From the NCBI GenBank assembly GCA_964648465.1, contig CAZYMU010000026.1, forward strand, positions 1-38,721: a DNA stretch of 38,721 bases, written 5' to 3'. Below the pieces are notes generated by a model. It made no database searches. It saw only the letters and a list, made by a program, of their open reading frames with translations, and was not told the DNA's origin. Position numbers and translations under genes: made by a program. This DNA comes from Aminicenans sp964648465 (lineage in GTDB: Bacteria; Acidobacteriota; Aminicenantia; Aminicenantales; Aminicenantaceae). Below, piece by piece: positions 31,624 through 38,721 of this stretch. How positions within the stretch are numbered: the stretch's first letter is position 1; every line of letters begins with the position of its first letter.

Positions 31624-33198
31624 ATGAAAATAAGCAGAGTTGAAGAGATGAGAAATCTTGATAATAGTGCAATAGAAAATTTCGGAATTACTCAGGAATT
31701 GCTTATGGAGAATGCTGGTCAGGCTGCCTATTTTGTCACGTTAAAAGAGCTGGGTGTGAAACATAGAAAATTTGTCGTGTTTTGTGGAACAGGAAACAAC
31801 GGAGGTGATGGTTTTGTTGTAGCTCGCAAGATATATTCTATGGGAGGAGAGGTTGTAGTTTATATTTTGGGTGATGTCAAAAATTTTCGTGGTGCGGCTA
31901 AGCAAAACTATAAAATTGTATCTATGCTGCCCATAGGGATAAGAAATGTCGAGTCCTTAGAATCTTTGAAGAGTGAAATTTTGCATTGCGATGTTATTGT
32001 GGATGCGATATTTGGAACAGGTTTAAAAAGGAAGGTAGAAGGACTTCATAAGGATGTTATTAAGTTGATTAATCAGAGCGGCAAGAAAGTCCTGAGCATA
32101 GATATTCCATCTGGAATAAATGGAAACACAGGAAAAGTGATGGGGGTTGCAGTTAGGTCTGATTATACGGTTTCCTTTGGTCTTCCGAAGATAGGAAATG
32201 TGCTCTACCCAGGATTCGAAAACTGCGGGAAACTTTATGTCTCGCATATTTCTTTTCCTCCATCGTTTTATAATAGGGATTCTATCAAGATAGAAATGAA
32301 CATTCCTGCCAGACTTCCTGAAAGAGATAGAAATGCCCACAAAGGGGATTTGGGGGATGTGCTTTTTATCGCAGGAGCGAGGAGTTATTTTGGAGCCCCT
32401 TACTTCTCTGCAATGTCTTTTTTAAAGGCAGGTGGTGGGTATTCCCGTCTTGCAGCTCCGTCCTCTATCACTCCTTATATAGCCAGTAAAGCCAGCGAAA
32501 TTGTCTTTGTCCCGCAGGAAGAAACGTCTTCCGGTAGTATTGCTTTAAAGAATATAGACAGACTTTTAGAACTCTCTGAGCTAGTGAATATGGTTGTAAT
32601 GGGGCCAGGCCTATCGCTTAATGATGGGACGCAGGAGCTTGTAAGGTGCCTGACAAAAGATATAAAAAAGCCGCTTCTAATCGATGGTGACGGGATCACA
32701 GCTCTAGTCGGAACTCCGGAAATAATGATGGAAAGACAAAAACCTACAGTAATTACTCCCCATCTTGGTGAGATGTCCAGAATAACAGGTCTATCAGTAG
32801 AAGAAATCGATGAAAACAAGATTGATATACTCCAGGAACAAGCAAAAAAGTTGAATTCGATTATTGTGTTAAAAGGAGCTCATTCTTTAACCTGTTATCC
32901 GGATGAAAGGATTTTTATCAATATGAGTGGGAATCCAGGTATGGCCACAGCAGGTTCCGGGGATGTGCTTACAGGTGCGATAGCTGCTATGTTTGGCCTG
33001 GGATTGTCGTTCGGAGATGCTGTGAGAACGGGCGTGTTCATTCATGGATTTTCCGGAGACCTAGCAGCAATCGATAAAGGAGAAGACGGCATAACGGCAC
33101 AGAATATCATGGATTTTCTTCCTCCTGCTTTAAAAGTCTATAGAGAAGAATATGATAACATTGTAAAAGATTTTTATAATGGTATTTTTGTCATTTAG
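31624..33198 (+). CDS. nnr: Bifunctional NAD(P)H-hydrate epimerase / ADP-dependent NAD(P)H-hydrate dehydratase
   Basis: A 524-residue repair enzyme that epimerises S/R-NAD(P)HX and dehydrates it back to NAD(P)H. The YjeF_N epimerase half (1 to about 215) has GTGNNGGDGFVVAR (55-68) and VDAIFGTGLKR and LSIDIPSGING. The dehydratase half (about 225-515) is ribokinase-like: AHKGDLGDVLFIAGARSYFG, TPHLGEMSRITG, and PGMATAGSGDVLTGAIAA with Asp447 as expected catalytic base. Both halves keep their motifs, and the length matches fused enzymes such as E. coli Nnr. Housekeeping gene; its own promoter is upstream. The stop codon overlaps the GTG of a small interrupted frame downstream. Confidence 0.95.
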   Translation: MKISRVEEMRNLDNSAIENFGITQELLMENAGQAAYFVTLKELGVKHRKFVVFCGTGNNGGDGFVVARKIYSMGGEVVVYILGDVKNFRGAAKQNYKIVSMLPIGIRNVESLESLKSEILHCDVIVDAIFGTGLKRKVEGLHKDVIKLINQSGKKVLSIDIPSGINGNTGKVMGVAVRSDYTVSFGLPKIGNVLYPGFENCGKLYVSHISFPPSFYNRDSIKIEMNIPARLPERDRNAHKGDLGDVLFIAGARSYFGAPYFSAMSFLKAGGGYSRLAAPSSITPYIASKASEIVFVPQEETSSGSIALKNIDRLLELSELVNMVVMGPGLSLNDGTQELVRCLTKDIKKPLLIDGDGITALVGTPEIMMERQKPTVITPHLGEMSRITGLSVEEIDENKIDILQEQAKKLNSIIVLKGAHSLTCYPDERIFINMSGNPGMATAGSGDVLTGAIAAMFGLGLSFGDAVRTGVFIHGFSGDLAAIDKGEDGITAQNIMDFLPPALKVYREEYDNIVKDFYNGIFVI

Positions 33199-33338
33199 TG
33201 AAGATAGAAGATTTAGATATTGTTAGAAAGAAAGCATAAGACAAAGAAGTTATTAGTATCCTTTGGGGAATGATTATAGCTGGTTTTATTTTATATAATT
33301 TATCTTATCTGCAATTTTTTTTGAATAATTTATGTTAA
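33198..33338 (+). pseudogene. Small single-TM frame interrupted by an in-frame TAA
   Basis: From a GTG that overlaps the nnr stop (TAGTG) the frame reads VKIEDLDIVRKKA, then TAA (33237-33239), then continues in the same frame DKEVISILWGMIIAGFILYN and YLQFFLNNLC to TAA at 33336-33338. Together this would be a 46-residue protein with a charged N-terminus and one membrane helix, coupled to nnr. It reads like a small membrane protein disabled by one nonsense change. No ribosome site is visible, so it may be chance. Confidence 0.35.
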
Positions 33339-33348
33339 GAATAAGAAG

Positions 33349-34356
33349 ATGAAAGCATGGATTTTGGAGAAACAGGCAAAGATTGAAGAAAGACCTCTGA
33401 AACTTGTGAATATTCCGGAACCACATGCGATTAACAGCCAGATAAGGTTAAAAATTATCTCATGTGGTATATGCAGGACAGATATCCATATTGCCGAAGG
33501 GGATTTACCTTTAAAGAAGACTCCTCTGGTCTTAGGACATGAGATCGTGGGAATAGTTGATGAAGTTGGTAGAAATGTGAAAAGGTTTAAAACCGGAGAT
33601 ATGGTTGGTATATCTTGGCTAAATAAAACATGTGGAGAATGTAAGTACTGTCTTTCCGGGCGAGAAAATTACTGTCACGATTTTAAATGCACAGGATGGG
33701 ATGTAGACGGTGGGTTTGCAGAATATATAACTATTGAAGAGGATTTTGCTCTGTCCTTGAAAGATATGGATATGGAAGCAGAAGATATTGCTCCTCTCAT
33801 GTGTCCTGGTATTGCTGGATACTGCGCATTTAAACTAACAGGAGCAAAAAGAGGCGACCGCCTTGGCCTTTATGGTTTTGGCCCTACGGCTTTTTATGTC
33901 TTAAAAGTTGCTGCTTCTATAGGTATCGATATATATGTCAGCACAAGGTCTCTCTATCACATCAAGGAGGCAGAGAAAAACGGGGCAGTGTGGGCTGGTA
34001 ATGCATTGAAAAAGGAGATGCCGTGTATACTTGACTCAGCAATTGTTTTTCCACCGGCAGGCCATATGGTGGAAACAGCGCTTTCCCAGATAGAAATAGG
34101 CGGTGTGCTTGTGCTTGCTCCAGTAAGTATGTCAAAAATTGAAATAAAGAATTACTCTAAAAATTTATGGGGAAGAGATATTAGAACACTCTACAATGTG
34201 AATAAATCGGATGGAGAGGAGTTCTTAGAAATCGCTGGACGGACAGACATTAAAATGGGCAGACAGGTTTTTTCTTTCGAGCAATTACAGGATGCGATGA
34301 TTCTTATAAAGAATGGGCAACTAAAAGAACCTAATGCACTTATAACTTTTGATTGA
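33349..34356 (+). CDS. Zinc-dependent alcohol dehydrogenase (medium-chain)
   Basis: A 335-residue MDR-family enzyme that oxidises an alcohol or reduces an aldehyde with NAD(P). Catalytic zinc ligands are Cys39 (SCGICRTDIH) and His64-Glu65 (LGHEIVG), plus a cysteine in LMCPGIAGY near residue 154. The structural zinc is held by Cys95, Cys98, Cys101 and Cys109 (CGECKYCLSGRENYC). The Rossmann loop reads LGLYGFGPTAFYVL, slightly unlike GxGxxG. It fits the AdhA/zinc-binding ADH group of fermentative bacteria. AAGAAG precedes the ATG weakly. It lies about 150 bases after nnr and 112 before the next gene; it may be its own transcript. Confidence 0.9.
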   Translation: MKAWILEKQAKIEERPLKLVNIPEPHAINSQIRLKIISCGICRTDIHIAEGDLPLKKTPLVLGHEIVGIVDEVGRNVKRFKTGDMVGISWLNKTCGECKYCLSGRENYCHDFKCTGWDVDGGFAEYITIEEDFALSLKDMDMEAEDIAPLMCPGIAGYCAFKLTGAKRGDRLGLYGFGPTAFYVLKVAASIGIDIYVSTRSLYHIKEAEKNGAVWAGNALKKEMPCILDSAIVFPPAGHMVETALSQIEIGGVLVLAPVSMSKIEIKNYSKNLWGRDIRTLYNVNKSDGEEFLEIAGRTDIKMGRQVFSFEQLQDAMILIKNGQLKEPNALITFD

Positions 34357-34468
34357 ACATCCATTAAAATGAAGCCTGTATTTAAAATTATTTATTAAAA
34401 AATATATAATCTTGAATAATCTTGAAATATAATTTGCGTTATTAGAACTACTTATTATAGGAGGAAAC

Positions 34469-37400
34469 ATGAAACGGACATGTTTTGTTTTACTTTGTTT
34501 GGTATTTATTGGTGGAGTTTTTGTTCAGCATATAAATGCAGAGAAAAGAGAACTTATAGGAGCACGATATCCCGCCATTTCTCCAGATGGCAATCAGATT
34601 GCTTTTTCTTATATGGGAGACCTCTGGTTAGTCTCCTCAAAAGGTGGATGGGCAACACGTTTAACCGATCACGTAGCCTATGACCGGGAGCCAATATGGT
34701 CACAGGATGGGTTATGCTTGGCATTTACATCCAACCGGAAAGGGAACAATGACGTATATATCATCAAAGCCAAAGGTGGGAACCCGAAGCAGCTCACCTA
34801 TCATAGCGGGGAAGATGTAGCTACAGGTTTCACTCAAGACGGCCAGTGGGTTCTTTTCCGATCCAACAGGGATTCTATGTGCAGTGTTTTTAAGATAAGC
34901 GTTAAAGGTGAAAACGCAATTCCTGTGCTGGATACTTACTGGAGCTGGCCTTATGATGCTAAAGTTTCTCCCTCCGGCAGCAGTTTTCTGTTTTCTCTGG
35001 GGATGGAAAATGGCTCATGGTGGCGGCGGGGTTATCAAGGAAGCAACAGTGCGAAAATTTGGATTAAAAAATTCTCCGATGAAAAAGCAGTATGTATTGT
35101 TGAGGATTCGAGCAATTGTTTCTGGCCCGATTGGAGCAGTGATGGGCAGAGGATCTATTTTGTGAGTGACAGAAGGTTTAAAAATAAAAACATCTGGTCT
35201 GTGGCGAAAGACGGATCAGATCTAAAACCTGTCACGCAATTCAATCAGAGTGATGTCAAATGGCTTTCTGTGGCTTCGAAGTCATCTGTTGCTGTCTATG
35301 AGCGAGAATTTGGTATCTGGATAACAGACCTAAATACAGGTGATTCTCACTGTGTGACTATAGAGGCGCCTGCAGAGACCAAGGATAATAGGTCATTTTT
35401 TATAGAAGGGGCCCTTGTGAGCGAATTTCGCCTGTCTCCTGACGGAAAGAAAATTGCCGCAGTTGTAAGAGGAGATATCTTTGTAATGTCTGTTGATGGT
35501 GGATATGCACGTAATATAACGAACAGCCCATGGCGTGAACGTGACATCGACTGGGACAAGGAAAGTATATCCCTTGTTTATGTTTCAGATGTGAATGCGA
35601 ATCCAGATTTATTCATGATTTCTGCTCTTGGGAATGAAAAAGCCAGACGCCTGACAGAGACTGAAAATGACGAATTATTCCCCAGATTTTCTCCGGACGG
35701 TAAGTGGATTGCATACTACAGTGGAAAACGTGAGATACGCCTGATAAATGTTGAAAACAAAGAAGACATTCTGTTAATTGAAGATGATTTTGGCGGGCGG
35801 TTTGCAGATAATTTTGTCTGGTCTCCTGACAGCCGTTATCTTGCAGTTGTGGCTCCAAGAAACGGGAATCAGGAAATCTTTTGTATTAACATTGGTTCCA
35901 AAAAGAAATTTTGTATGTCCAATACAGCCTATGATGAAGGCGGCCCATTCTGGTCTACAGACGGGAAATTTATGCTTTTTTCTTCTAACCGATATGGGCA
36001 CAGTTTTCCAGAATTTACTGGCAAGTGGGACCTGTATCAACTTTATCTTGAGCCGGAAAAACCGGAATTTGACGAGGATGAATTCGAGAAGATGTTTGAT
36101 ACAAAAGAGCAGGATCAAAAAGAGAAGATGGAAAAGAAAAAGGATGATACAAAAACAGTAGAAATCAAGTTAAAACTGGAAAATCTTGACCGTCAGACAA
36201 GCAAAGTAACCAACACTCTGGGAAACGATAGTGAGTATATCCTCTCGCCTGAAGATAACAGCACCATTTATTTTGTTTCAAACATTGATGGTAAATATCA
36301 TCTCTGGAAGACAAGCTTGGAAAAGAAAAAGAAGGGTAAATATGAACCGTTTATGCCTAACATAACAAACCCCAGGGATCTTCAATGCGACAAGAAGGGT
36401 AAGTCACTTTACTATCTAAGCTCGGGAAGGATCGGATGTATTACACTAAATAATAAAAAGAACAAAAATATTTCGTTCAAGACTAAAATCGAGATTGATA
36501 AAACTGCAGATTACGAACAAATGCTTGGAGAGCTCTATTACACTTTGCTCCATTATTATTACGATCCCGATTTCCATCATATTAGCTGGAAGGACGTTTA
36601 TGAGAAGTTCCGACCTGTTCTGCAGCAGGTACGTGAAGATAAGGATTTTTATGATTACGCAAACGAGATGATTGGCTATCTGAATTCTTCCCATACCGGC
36701 ATGAGGCCGCCGAGGACGGGGAAAATTGAAGAACCAAGTGCTCATTTAGGAGCTGTATGGAAATTTAAGGACGGAAAGATTATTCTCAAAAGAATTATTG
36801 AAAATGGGCCGTTGTATGATAACCGCGACAAAATTGACAAAGGGGATGAGCTCATAGCCGTTGAGGGAAAGGCAGTCAATGCCGGCCAGAATATTTGGAA
36901 ATCCCTGAATGGAAAGCTTGAAAAACGTATCAGGTTAACATTTAAAAACATAAAATCGCAGGAAGATCTTGAAGTTTTTCTCAAACCTATATCATCCGGG
37001 GCAGAAAACAGGCTTTTACTGGAAGAATGGATAAAAAGCCGCAGAAAAATTGTAAAAGAGAAGACAGATGACCAGGTAGCTTACATTTATATGCATGCCA
37101 TGGGACGCGGGGACCTGGCGCGCTTTCTCAAAGAATTAGAGCGGGATGCTGTTCCCCGCAGGGGATTAATCTTGGATTTGCGCTTTAACTTTGGCGGAAA
37201 TGTTCACGACAGGGTTCTCCAAGCCCTTACAAAACCTGTTTATGCTAAATGGCGCATGCGGGGTTTATCTGAGACGCCTCAGTCCACTTTCGGTTTTGCT
37301 GACAAACCAGTTGTTCTTATTACTAATGAAGTGACATTGAGTGATGGCGAAATGACAGCGAATGGATTCAAAACTTTAAAGAGAGGTCCTATTGTGGGCA

Positions 37401-37636
37401 ATACGACATATGGATGGTTGATTTTTACAACGAGTGTAAGGCTGATGAATGGAGGATCTTTCAGGCTTCCCTGGTGGGGGTGTTTCACACTTGATGGAAA
37501 AGATCTTGAAACCAGTGGAGGTGTAAAGCCTGATGTTTTTGTCATAAATGATTTGAACCATGAACTCAATGGACAGGATCCACAGTTGGAAAAAGCGATT
37601 GGAAAGATCTTGGAATTAATAAGTGTTAAGAAATAA
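34469..37636 (+). CDS. Exported tricorn-like protease with S41 C-terminal domain
   Basis: A 1055-residue protein with a signal peptide (1-24, ending INA). Residues about 30-520 form beta-propellers made of PD40-type repeats (YPAISPDGNQIAFSY, PIWSQDGLCLAFTSNRKGNN, RFSPDGKWIAYYSG). A lysine- and glutamate-rich linker is at about 530-565, then a second propeller part. A helical C1 segment follows; SSHTGM holds Ser741-His742 (tricorn Ser745-His746), a PDZ domain is at about 755-840, and the S41 fold has LILDLRFNFGGNVHD and the nucleophile Ser958 in TLSDGEMTANG, with Glu1013 in DLETSGGVKPDV. All catalytic residues are present. Tricorn degrades peptides; exported forms are common in Aminicenantota and Acidobacteriota. 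AGGAGG lies before the ATG. pfkA follows after 16 bases. Confidence 0.93.
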   Translation: MKRTCFVLLCLVFIGGVFVQHINAEKRELIGARYPAISPDGNQIAFSYMGDLWLVSSKGGWATRLTDHVAYDREPIWSQDGLCLAFTSNRKGNNDVYIIKAKGGNPKQLTYHSGEDVATGFTQDGQWVLFRSNRDSMCSVFKISVKGENAIPVLDTYWSWPYDAKVSPSGSSFLFSLGMENGSWWRRGYQGSNSAKIWIKKFSDEKAVCIVEDSSNCFWPDWSSDGQRIYFVSDRRFKNKNIWSVAKDGSDLKPVTQFNQSDVKWLSVASKSSVAVYEREFGIWITDLNTGDSHCVTIEAPAETKDNRSFFIEGALVSEFRLSPDGKKIAAVVRGDIFVMSVDGGYARNITNSPWRERDIDWDKESISLVYVSDVNANPDLFMISALGNEKARRLTETENDELFPRFSPDGKWIAYYSGKREIRLINVENKEDILLIEDDFGGRFADNFVWSPDSRYLAVVAPRNGNQEIFCINIGSKKKFCMSNTAYDEGGPFWSTDGKFMLFSSNRYGHSFPEFTGKWDLYQLYLEPEKPEFDEDEFEKMFDTKEQDQKEKMEKKKDDTKTVEIKLKLENLDRQTSKVTNTLGNDSEYILSPEDNSTIYFVSNIDGKYHLWKTSLEKKKKGKYEPFMPNITNPRDLQCDKKGKSLYYLSSGRIGCITLNNKKNKNISFKTKIEIDKTADYEQMLGELYYTLLHYYYDPDFHHISWKDVYEKFRPVLQQVREDKDFYDYANEMIGYLNSSHTGMRPPRTGKIEEPSAHLGAVWKFKDGKIILKRIIENGPLYDNRDKIDKGDELIAVEGKAVNAGQNIWKSLNGKLEKRIRLTFKNIKSQEDLEVFLKPISSGAENRLLLEEWIKSRRKIVKEKTDDQVAYIYMHAMGRGDLARFLKELERDAVPRRGLILDLRFNFGGNVHDRVLQALTKPVYAKWRMRGLSETPQSTFGFADKPVVLITNEVTLSDGEMTANGFKTLKRGPIVGNTTYGWLIFTTSVRLMNGGSFRLPWWGCFTLDGKDLETSGGVKPDVFVINDLNHELNGQDPQLEKAIGKILELISVKK

Positions 37637-37652
37637 TAATTAAAGCAAACAA

Positions 37653-38609
37653 ATGAAAAAGATAGCTATTTTGACTTCAGGTGGTGATGCTCCGGGAATG
37701 AACTGTGCCATAAGGAGTGTAGTTAGATTCGGATATCATGAAGATCTTACAGTTATTGGTGTTGTCTGTGGATTCATGGGATTAATAGAAAAGAAATTTA
37801 AGAACCTTGGGCCGCGTGATGTCAGCAATATAATTTCTCTGGGTGGGACTGTGTTGAAGACAGCTCGTTGTGATGCTTTTTTAAAAAAAGAATACAGAGA
37901 GATAGCATATAAAAATTTATGTAGTAAGGAGATCGATGGCCTTATTGTAATTGGAGGAAACGGGTCTTTCCAGGGAGCTTTGGTATTTCATAATGAATTC
38001 GGAGTCCCTATCATTGGAATTCCAGCCACAATTGATAATGATATCAATGGTACCCAGAGAACATTGGGTTTTGATACTGCTTTAAACACTGCAATGGATG
38101 CTATTGATAAAATAAAGGATACTTCCTCAAGTATGGACAGGATATTTCTAATAGAAGTGATGGGAAGGAATTCTGGGTCTATTGCTGTGCATTCTGCTTT
38201 GTCCGGAGGTGCCGAGGATGTTCTTATTCCTGGTGAAAAAATAGAGATAAAAAGCCTAATGAAAAAAATCGAAGAAGGTAGAAGAACAGGGAAAAAGAGC
38301 TGGATCATTATTGTTGCAGAAGGTGCATGTTTGGTAAAAAAGATTGAAAAAGAACTGAAAACTTACGTGAAAGATGTAAGGACAACAGTAATCGGCCATA
38401 TCCAAAGAGGAGGCAGTCCAAGTGCTTTTGACAGGTTTTTAGGTGCTCTTATGGGGGAAAGAGCTGTTGATGCACTTATTCATGGGAGATCTCTTCATGC
38501 GGTTGGCTGGGTAAATGAGGAAATAGTTGTTTATCCTCTAGAAAAAGCTTTAAAACCGAAGATTGAAGATTTTTCATCGTATATTGAGTTAATTCAAATC
38601 TTAACTTAA
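37653..38609 (+). CDS. pfkA: 6-phosphofructokinase, probably ATP-dependent
   Basis: A 318-residue PFK-A enzyme that phosphorylates fructose 6-phosphate to the 1,6-bisphosphate in glycolysis. Seen: GGDAPGMNCAIRSVVR (10-25), GTVLKTARCDAF (about 65-76), GGNGSFQGA (101-109), IPATIDNDINGTQRTLGFD with Asp128 as catalytic base, EVMGRNSGSIA, and VIGHIQRGGSPSAFDR. The PPi-dependent enzymes carry Asp at the GxxxS glycine and Lys in PKTIDND; here Gly104 and Ala125 argue for ATP. Position 103, Asp in E. coli (Mg contact), is Asn. No ribosome site is visible; the gene begins 16 bases after the tricorn stop and probably depends on coupling or read-through. Confidence 0.93.
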   Translation: MKKIAILTSGGDAPGMNCAIRSVVRFGYHEDLTVIGVVCGFMGLIEKKFKNLGPRDVSNIISLGGTVLKTARCDAFLKKEYREIAYKNLCSKEIDGLIVIGGNGSFQGALVFHNEFGVPIIGIPATIDNDINGTQRTLGFDTALNTAMDAIDKIKDTSSSMDRIFLIEVMGRNSGSIAVHSALSGGAEDVLIPGEKIEIKSLMKKIEEGRRTGKKSWIIIVAEGACLVKKIEKELKTYVKDVRTTVIGHIQRGGSPSAFDRFLGALMGERAVDALIHGRSLHAVGWVNEEIVVYPLEKALKPKIEDFSSYIELIQILT

Positions 38610-38676
38610 CGTAGGTTATTCATAAAAATTGCTGATAGAATTAATATAATACCAACTAGCAAATGGATTTGAGGGG

Positions 38677-38721
38677 ATGGAGGAAGCGACATTAAAAGAT
38701 TTAGCCTTTATGAGTCGATCT
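38677..38721 (+). CDS. Possible start of a further gene, cut by window edge
   Basis: ATG at 38677 opens a frame MEEATLKDLAFMSRS that continues past the last base. A purine-rich run (gagggg) sits directly before the ATG, too close for a normal ribosome site. Too short for a family call. Confidence 0.25.
   Translation, partial: MEEATLKDLAFMSRS

Noticed and set aside
1..38721. CRISPR array, rRNA, tRNA or complete insertion sequence
   Set aside because: No regularly spaced direct repeats, no rRNA-like blocks, no cloverleaf sequences and no transposase gene were seen on either strand.

Overview
The window (about 38.7 kb, AT-leaning) looks like a chromosomal segment of an uncultivated, Gram-negative, heterotrophic and probably anaerobic bacterium. 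Signs are many signal peptides and lipoprotein-like leaders, secreted glycosidases and peptidases, a tricorn-like protease, a Tat-exported Gfo/Idh oxidoreductase, DUF1080 domains and a fused Fe-S/FAD dehydrogenase. Such a mix is common in Aminicenantota, Acidobacteriota, Planctomycetota and KSB1-like lineages. The phylum is inference; there is no rRNA or marker gene to settle it.

Region 1-5.6 kb is accessory and partly decayed. It holds a methyltransferase that runs off the left edge into a GC-rich palindromic repeat, a polyprenyl synthetase with short remnants on either side, an OsmC-like protein, a RHH/RelE toxin-antitoxin operon whose toxin is broken, an alpha/beta hydrolase that has lost its nucleophile region, and an AAA/DUF4143 ATPase preceded by a perfect 16-bp palindrome. 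Region 5.6-10.9 kb is mostly minus strand: a nucleotide-sugar dehydrogenase, a PEGA lipoprotein, a small membrane protein, a DUF7662-type protein, an HD phosphohydrolase, and upstream of it a membrane protein with no canonical start codon.

Region 11-26.3 kb is a secreted polymer-degradation block. On the plus strand are a GH36-like glycosidase, then an M3 peptidase and an M14 carboxypeptidase in one operon, then a HicAB module with a clear operator-promoter. On the minus strand a probable operon runs from the Tat-exported Gfo/Idh oxidoreductase through a HEAT-repeat protein with two DUF1080 domains to a GH20 hexosaminidase. A 7-bp inverted repeat lies at its promoter. This set suggests an oxidise-then-cleave (3-keto-glycoside) route acting on N-acetylhexosamine glycans outside the cytoplasm; it is the most interesting candidate system here.

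Region 26.3-38.7 kb is core and energy metabolism. It holds a frameshifted zinc-ribbon ORF, a two-gene FAD/Fe-S amine or imino-acid dehydrogenase, a convergent MaoC hydratase, a cold-shock gene with a long leader containing a 42-codon ORF, the bifunctional NAD(P)HX repair enzyme, a zinc alcohol dehydrogenase, a tricorn-like protease and 6-phosphofructokinase. No tRNA, rRNA, CRISPR array or complete insertion sequence was seen.
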